Source of the DNA: G020353115 sp964389685
GTDB taxonomy: Bacteria > Bacteroidota > Bacteroidia > Bacteroidales > VadinHA17
Direction: 5' to 3'
Assembly: GCA_964389685.1 (NCBI GenBank)
Contig: CAYMFM010000026.1
Coordinates: 1-46,270 of the forward strand
Length of the DNA stretch: 46,270 nucleotides
Below are positions 42,625 to 46,270 of this stretch, in pieces. The notes beneath the pieces are model-generated. The model was not told the origin of the DNA and did no database searches. It saw nothing but the letters and a program-made list of their open reading frames with translations. The stretch's first letter is position 1. Every line of letters starts with the position of its first letter. The position numbers were made by a program, and so were the translations under genes.

Positions 42625-42769
42625 ACTCCGGAGGAGTTGAATAATTAATAGCCCCGGGTGATCACGCGTTAGCGTGAGTAACCCGGGGTTTTATGTGACC
42701 ACGAAATCGCGGTCCAACTGCAAGGTTGATGAGCGGGAAATCATTCCCTGGACCGCACATCACCAGGCG
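42625..42769 (+). repeat. Structured repeat element, copy 5
   Basis: The 5' hairpin is ACTCC/GGAGT (42625-42629 with 42633-42637). The second hairpin CCCCGGGT/ACCCGGGG (42652-42659 with 42681-42688) has a nested TCACGC/GCGTGA stem. The 46-nt module is 42710-42755 and is extended by a G42709-C42756 pair, the third different pair seen at that place. The pseudoknot strand also changed: GGT-T-GATG (42724-42731) can pair with CATCACC (42758-42764). Confidence 0.72.
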
Positions 42770-42944
42770 TCAATCCGAGTAGAATGATTTAAGAGGGAAA
42801 GATTGAGAGACGAAGTGACTATGTGACTGTGAGCCGGGGAGAAAGTCGGCAGCCCCCAGTCTGCAGTATGCAGTGAGTAGTAAAAGTGGATCCTGGGGTC
42901 TCGGTAAAAGATGAGAGGGGGAGAGGGAGTGACTTTGAGACGAT

Positions 42945-42985
42945 GAGATTGAGAAATACGGAGAGAAGGGAATTATCAATGATTT
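42945..42985. repeat. 41-base exact repeat, copy 2
   Basis: Identical to 25374-25414. In both places a CTCC/GGAG hairpin of the structured element follows within 25 bases, so it may be a leader belonging to that repeat family. Confidence 0.7.
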
Positions 42986-42988
42986 AGC

Positions 42989-43016
42989 ACTCCGTCAGGA
43001 GTTACCGCTATTTCAC
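42989..43016 (+). repeat. Truncated structured element (sixth copy)
   Basis: ACTCC/GGAGT (42989-42993 with 42998-43002) is the usual 5' hairpin, but it is followed directly by gctatttcaca, normally found at the right arm of the second hairpin. The 46-nt module is missing. Looks like an internal-deletion remnant. Confidence 0.5.
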
Positions 43017-43022
43017 ATGGAC

Positions 43023-43120
43023 AGGAACCAGGAACCAGGAACCGGGAACCAGGAACCAGGAACCGGGAACCAGGAACCAGGAACCAGGAACCAGGAACCA
43101 GGAACCAGGAACCAGGAACT
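43023..43120 (+). repeat. Tandem heptamer array, 14 units
   Basis: Fourteen head-to-tail units of AGGAACC, with units 4 and 7 as GGGAACC and the last unit ending in T. It lies about 95 bases upstream of the PLP enzyme gene. Heptamers shift frame by unit and can vary in number by slippage. No protein reading is credible. Confidence 0.9.
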
Positions 43121-43215
43121 ATGACAGGAACAAGTTGAGCAGGAAAAACGCATCAGCATCTTGTAAGTAACGGTAACTTTCCATACATTTAAGATCGAAC
43201 CAATTCTGAAGAGAC

Positions 43216-44418
43216 ATGAAATACAATCCGGCAGTTGACCTGCAAAAATCCATGCACCTGAGCCCCTATGATGGAGTGAATCCATCCATTTCCGATTCTT
43301 CCACGTTTGCCTTTTCCAGGGGAGAGGTGATGACCGACACCTTTGAAGGGAGGAGAGAAGGATGTTTTCTCTACTCAAGACACTGGAATCCAACCAATCA
43401 TGAACTCTCTGATGCGCTTGCAGCAATGGAAGGTACAGAAGCGGGCTGGGTCACCGGCTCCGGAATGGCTGCTATTACTTCAACCATATTGCAGATTTGT
43501 AACTCCGGTGATCATATCATATCCAGCATAACCACCTATGGGGGAACCTATGCTTTTTTTAATAACTTCCTGCCAAAATTTAATATTAATGTCTCCTTTG
43601 TTGACATTACTGACCTGGATGCTGTAAAAAAAGCAGTCAGGGAAAATACCCGCGTGATCTACACTGAAACGGTTACCAATCCGCTGTTACAGATCTCCGA
43701 TATACCTGAACTTGCCCGGATCTCAAAGGAACATGGATTGAAACTGGTTGTGGACAATACCTTTACTCCTATGATCTTTTCTCCCAGCAAGCTGGGTGCG
43801 GATGTGGTGGTATACAGCATGACCAAATTCATTAACGGGAAAAGTGATTGTGTTGCCGGAGCCATTTGCGGCAGCAAAGAGTTTATCGATTCGCTGATCG
43901 ATGTGCATTCGGGTAGTGCCATGTTGCTTGGGCCGGTGCTCGATCCCTTCCGGGCTGCAAACATTCACAAAAACCTCTTTACACTTCATATCAGGCTTCA
44001 GAAGCATAGTGAAAATGCTTCTTTTCTTGCAAAAAAATTCAAGGAACACGGTCTTGCGGTTGTTTATCCCGGGTTGGAGGAGCATCCGGGTCATGACCTG
44101 ATGAAAAGAACGATGAATCCGCAATTTGGATTTGGTGGAATGATCAGTATTGACCTTGGAACGACCGACAGGGCGAATGAATTGATGGTGGCTATGCAGG
44201 AAAAGGGGATAGGATACCTTGCTGTAAGCCTGGGATATTTTAAAACCCTCTTCAGCAATTCGGGAAAAAGCACTTCATCGGAGGTTCCTGAAAAAATTCA
44301 AAAAGAGATGGGATTGTCAGAAGGCTTGATCCGGTTTTCAGTCGGACTGGACCCGGATATCGGGTTCACCTGGCAAAACATCAGGCAATGCCTTGAAGAG
44401 CATGGATTTGTAAAGTAA
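43216..44418 (+). CDS. PLP-dependent Cys/Met metabolism enzyme (methionine gamma-lyase-like)
   Basis: A 400-residue fold-type I PLP enzyme. Signs: YSRHWNPTNHELSDALAAME (48-67 region), TGSGMAAI, the TNPLLQISDI and LVVDNTFTPM segments with the PLP-ring Asp, and the Schiff-base lysine in YSMTKFINGKSD, followed by VAGAICGS. Family members include methionine gamma-lyase, cystathionine gamma-lyase and beta-lyase, and O-acetylhomoserine sulfhydrylase. The HWNPT motif and Ser-Met-Thr-Lys context differ slightly from the usual SRYxNPT and STTK, so the reaction is not assigned. No partner genes for methionine synthesis are adjacent, which mildly favours a degradative role. Confidence 0.88.
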   Translation: MKYNPAVDLQKSMHLSPYDGVNPSISDSSTFAFSRGEVMTDTFEGRREGCFLYSRHWNPTNHELSDALAAMEGTEAGWVTGSGMAAITSTILQICNSGDHIISSITTYGGTYAFFNNFLPKFNINVSFVDITDLDAVKKAVRENTRVIYTETVTNPLLQISDIPELARISKEHGLKLVVDNTFTPMIFSPSKLGADVVVYSMTKFINGKSDCVAGAICGSKEFIDSLIDVHSGSAMLLGPVLDPFRAANIHKNLFTLHIRLQKHSENASFLAKKFKEHGLAVVYPGLEEHPGHDLMKRTMNPQFGFGGMISIDLGTTDRANELMVAMQEKGIGYLAVSLGYFKTLFSNSGKSTSSEVPEKIQKEMGLSEGLIRFSVGLDPDIGFTWQNIRQCLEEHGFVK

Positions 44419-44458
44419 TTGGTTTATTGCTCATAATAATGGAAAAAGGACCATCCGT

Positions 44459-45415
44459 ATGGTAGTCCCCGCTTTGCTTCTGGCACTTGGTCTCGCATTG
44501 CTCATCATCGGGGCAGACTGGTTGGTAAAGGGCGCTTCAGCCCTTGCAAAAAAGTGGTACCTGTCAGACCTTGCCATCGGACTGACCATTGTTGCGTTTG
44601 GCACATCGGCACCTGAACTGGTGGTGAATTCTTTTGCGGCTTTCCGGAACCACCACGATATCGTCTTCGGTAACGTCATCGGAAGCAACAATTTTAACCT
44701 GTTTATCATTCTCGGTATTTCGGGACTGATTTCCCCGTTGGTTGTAAAATCAAGCACCGTCTGGAAAGAAATCCCACTCTCACTTTTTGCGGTGGTGATG
44801 CTTTATCTGTTAGCCAATGATTTCTTCCACACCGGTACACAAATGCTTTCACGCATTGACGGTCTGCTTTTACTCATTTTGTTTGGGCTTTTTCTTTTCT
44901 ACGTATATAAGCAACTTAAAAGAGATCCGGTAGATTCCGGGTTGAAAACCACGCATTTGAGCAACCTGAAAATCTGTTTTTTCATTCTTTTTGGATTAGC
45001 CGGTTTAATCGTCGGGGGCAGGATGATTGTAAATAATGCAATTGATATAGCATCAGCATTGGGTGTAAGTGAGCAAATCATCGGATTGACCATTGTGGCA
45101 GCGGGAACATCGTTGCCCGAACTGGCAACCTCTGTAGTTGCGGCACTAAAAAAGAATAATGACATAGCTATTGGTAATATAATCGGTTCCAACATATTTA
45201 ACATCTTCCTCATTTTATCTGTAAGTTCCCTCATTAAACCCATTCATTATAATACCATATTTAATACGGATCTATACATGCTTGCAGCCGGGACAGCATT
45301 CCTGTTTATAGCCATGTTCACCGGGAAGAAGAAAATGATGGACCGATGGGAAGCAGTTATATTATTAACAAGCTATATTGGTTTTACCCTATATATAATC
45401 GGAAAGGAATTATAA
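44459..45415 (+). CDS. CaCA-family Na+/Ca2+ (or cation/Ca2+) exchanger
   Basis: A 318-residue inner-membrane carrier with ten predicted helices in two inverted repeats. The alpha-repeat motifs are GTSAPELVVN followed by FGNVIGSNNFNLF (about 42-80), and GTSLPELATS followed by IGNIIGSNIFNIF (about 217-253), the ion-coordinating signatures of YrbG/CaxA-type exchangers. It removes calcium in exchange for sodium or protons. It begins 40 bases after the PLP enzyme gene on the same strand. Nothing unusual in the sequence. Confidence 0.93.
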   Translation: MVVPALLLALGLALLIIGADWLVKGASALAKKWYLSDLAIGLTIVAFGTSAPELVVNSFAAFRNHHDIVFGNVIGSNNFNLFIILGISGLISPLVVKSSTVWKEIPLSLFAVVMLYLLANDFFHTGTQMLSRIDGLLLLILFGLFLFYVYKQLKRDPVDSGLKTTHLSNLKICFFILFGLAGLIVGGRMIVNNAIDIASALGVSEQIIGLTIVAAGTSLPELATSVVAALKKNNDIAIGNIIGSNIFNIFLILSVSSLIKPIHYNTIFNTDLYMLAAGTAFLFIAMFTGKKKMMDRWEAVILLTSYIGFTLYIIGKEL

Positions 45416-45455
45416 AACTATTCTTTTATCAACTCCTCGATCATTCCCTTGATCT

Positions 45456-46187
45456 TCATTTATCAAGAGGACTTTGTACATTAAATTTATTTCTGTTTAA
45501 TACATGAGTATAAACCATGGTGGTTCGTATATCTTTATGACCAAGCAATTCTTGCACCGTTCTGATATCATAACCATCCTCAAGAAGATGCGTAGCAAAT
45601 GAATGACGAAAAGTATGACATGAGGCGTTTTTGGTTATCTGTGACTTTCTGATTGCATTTTTCACTTCTTTTTGTAAGAAACTTTCATGGCGATAGTGTT
45701 GTTTCAATTTTCCTGAACGAGGGTCAATTGCTGGTTTCCTGGAGGGGAAAATATATTGCCATGCAAGTTCTTTAGGAGCGAATAGATATTTTCTCTCCAA
45801 TGCTTCCGGTATAGAAGCACCTGTAAATCCTTTTACCAACATATTTTCTTCCAATTTGATCTTTGCCTTATCTATTTGTCTTTTTAATTGTGGTTTTAAC
45901 AAACGTGGTAGTATTGTTCTACGATCGTTATCTCCTTTACCCGCACGAACAATAATTTCATTTAGTTGAAAGTCAATATCTTTTATGCGCAATTTCATAC
46001 ATTCGGTTAAACGCAATCCGCTACCATATAATAGTGAAGCCATTAGATGATATTCGCCTTGAAGGTTAGATAATACTTTTTTGTACATAAAAACAAGCGC
46101 ATTTAACGCTTGGTTTTGAGTAGAAGCAGAAACCTCTCTATCAACTGCAAGATAGGTTAGGAATTCCGCTATTTCTTTCCCACCCAT
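45456..46187 (-). CDS. Integron-type integrase (IntI), probably decayed
   Basis: A 243-residue tyrosine recombinase. The catalytic set is complete: Arg59, Lys84, His191, Arg194, His217 and Tyr226 (YTHVLN). It has the IntI-specific insert at about 119-165 (IPEALERKY, WQYIFPS, IDPRSGK). Compared with IntI1 as I remember it, about 30 residues between KVL (37-39) and the helix of EGEHRL/QGEYHL are missing in frame. The N-terminus is also short: codons before the ATG still read FIVFHNKRHPEE, matching IntI, up to about 46220, then homology stops at a hairpin. So it is probably inactive, but the frame stays open to the window edge. Cassettes, if any, would lie beyond the right edge. Confidence 0.82.
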   Translation of the reverse strand: MGGKEIAEFLTYLAVDREVSASTQNQALNALVFMYKKVLSNLQGEYHLMASLLYGSGLRLTECMKLRIKDIDFQLNEIIVRAGKGDNDRRTILPRLLKPQLKRQIDKAKIKLEENMLVKGFTGASIPEALERKYLFAPKELAWQYIFPSRKPAIDPRSGKLKQHYRHESFLQKEVKNAIRKSQITKNASCHTFRHSFATHLLEDGYDIRTVQELLGHKDIRTTMVYTHVLNRNKFNVQSPLDK

Positions 46188-46225
46188 CTCTTCAGGATGT
46201 CTTTTATTATGGAAAACAATAAATA

Positions 46226-46262
46226 GGACTTCATGTGGCCGGAACGGCCAAGCATGAAGTCC
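46226..46262. repeat. Palindrome truncating the integrase N-terminus
   Basis: GGACTTCATG (46226-46235) pairs with CATGAAGTCC (46253-46262) and TGGCCG (46236-46241) with CGGCCA (46245-46250), leaving a 3-base loop and a 2-base bulge. Integrase homology ends at its left edge. It resembles REP-type or IS-end hairpins; it does not have the full R and L boxes of an attC site. Confidence 0.6.
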
Positions 46263-46270
46263 CGGTTGAA

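Larger units (their letters stand above)
42452..43215. other. Repeat-filled gap
   Basis: It holds purine-rich words, a stretch close to 13719-13760 (about 42531-42570), structured element copy 5 (42625-42769), the 41-base repeat (42945-42985), a truncated element (42989-43016), a 14-unit tandem heptamer (43023-43120) and about 95 bases of upstream region for the next gene. No gene supported. Confidence 0.65.

Noticed and set aside
43023..43120. CRISPR array
   Set aside because: Units are contiguous heptamers with no spacers, and no cas gene is in the window.
43013..43426. Minus-strand frame with repeated GSWFLVP units
   Set aside because: It is the heptamer array read in the antisense direction, running into the antisense of the PLP enzyme gene.
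45416..45455. Terminator between the exchanger and the integrase
   Set aside because: GATCA/TGATC is only five pairs and lacks a T run; not enough to call.
46226..46270. attC recombination site next to the integrase
   Set aside because: The right side has GTTGAA, which could begin a GTTRRRY box, but the matching RYYYAAC box on the left and the expected L boxes are missing; the hairpin is closed by GGACTTCATG.

Overview
The window looks like a chromosomal segment of an uncultivated, probably anaerobic or fermentative member of the Bacteroidota. The evidence is several promoter-like boxes of the form TAnnTTTG with upstream TTG or TTTG elements, weak Shine-Dalgarno signals, families typical of that phylum (DUF4097 protein behind an ECF sigma factor, VTC plus DUF4956 pair, paired LTA-synthase-like sulfatases, PDZ-bearing M28 peptidase lipoprotein), and a rubredoxin. 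No rRNA, tRNA or CRISPR array was seen.

Layout. 1-1100: repeats only. 1103-1552: small secreted protein. 2204-7177: an AT-rich block (ene-reductase, radical SAM/B12 protein, histidine kinase, small membrane protein) that sits between two direct copies of a 180-bp segment and may be an inserted island. 7618-13063: methylmalonyl-CoA epimerase, a DUF2721 membrane protein, a CitD-CitE fusion and CitF (citrate lyase). 14039-17804: DUF4956/VTC/lipoprotein set, rubredoxin, PepD. 17942-25248: isocitrate-dehydrogenase-like enzyme, degenerate HD protein, SLC13-type anion permease, CysQ, isoaspartyl dipeptidase, NhaC antiporter. 25845-29828: two divergent sulfatase-fold membrane enzymes. 29895-32101: ECF sigma, anti-sigma-like and DUF4097 operon. 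32411-35254: small acidic lipoprotein, membrane protein, M28 peptidase. 35495-42451: a six-gene TetR-TolC-HlyD-ABC efflux operon of the YbhFGSR kind. 43216-45415: PLP-dependent sulfur amino acid enzyme and CaCA exchanger. 45456 to the right edge: a decayed integron-type integrase.

The metabolic genes fit a peptide- and organic-acid-using heterotroph: citrate cleavage and uptake candidates, methylmalonyl-CoA epimerase, dipeptidases, an M28 peptidase and a gamma-lyase-like enzyme.

The most unusual content is between the genes. Five dispersed copies of a structured element lie on the same strand. Each has a small 5' hairpin, a second hairpin with variable insertions, and a fixed 46-nt module closed by CGGTCC/GGACCG, followed by a sequence able to pair back into that module (pseudoknot topology). 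Helices are kept by compensatory changes between copies, so the element is a candidate undescribed structured RNA or mobile hairpin repeat. It is embedded in purine-rich low-complexity DNA with several other short repeat families.
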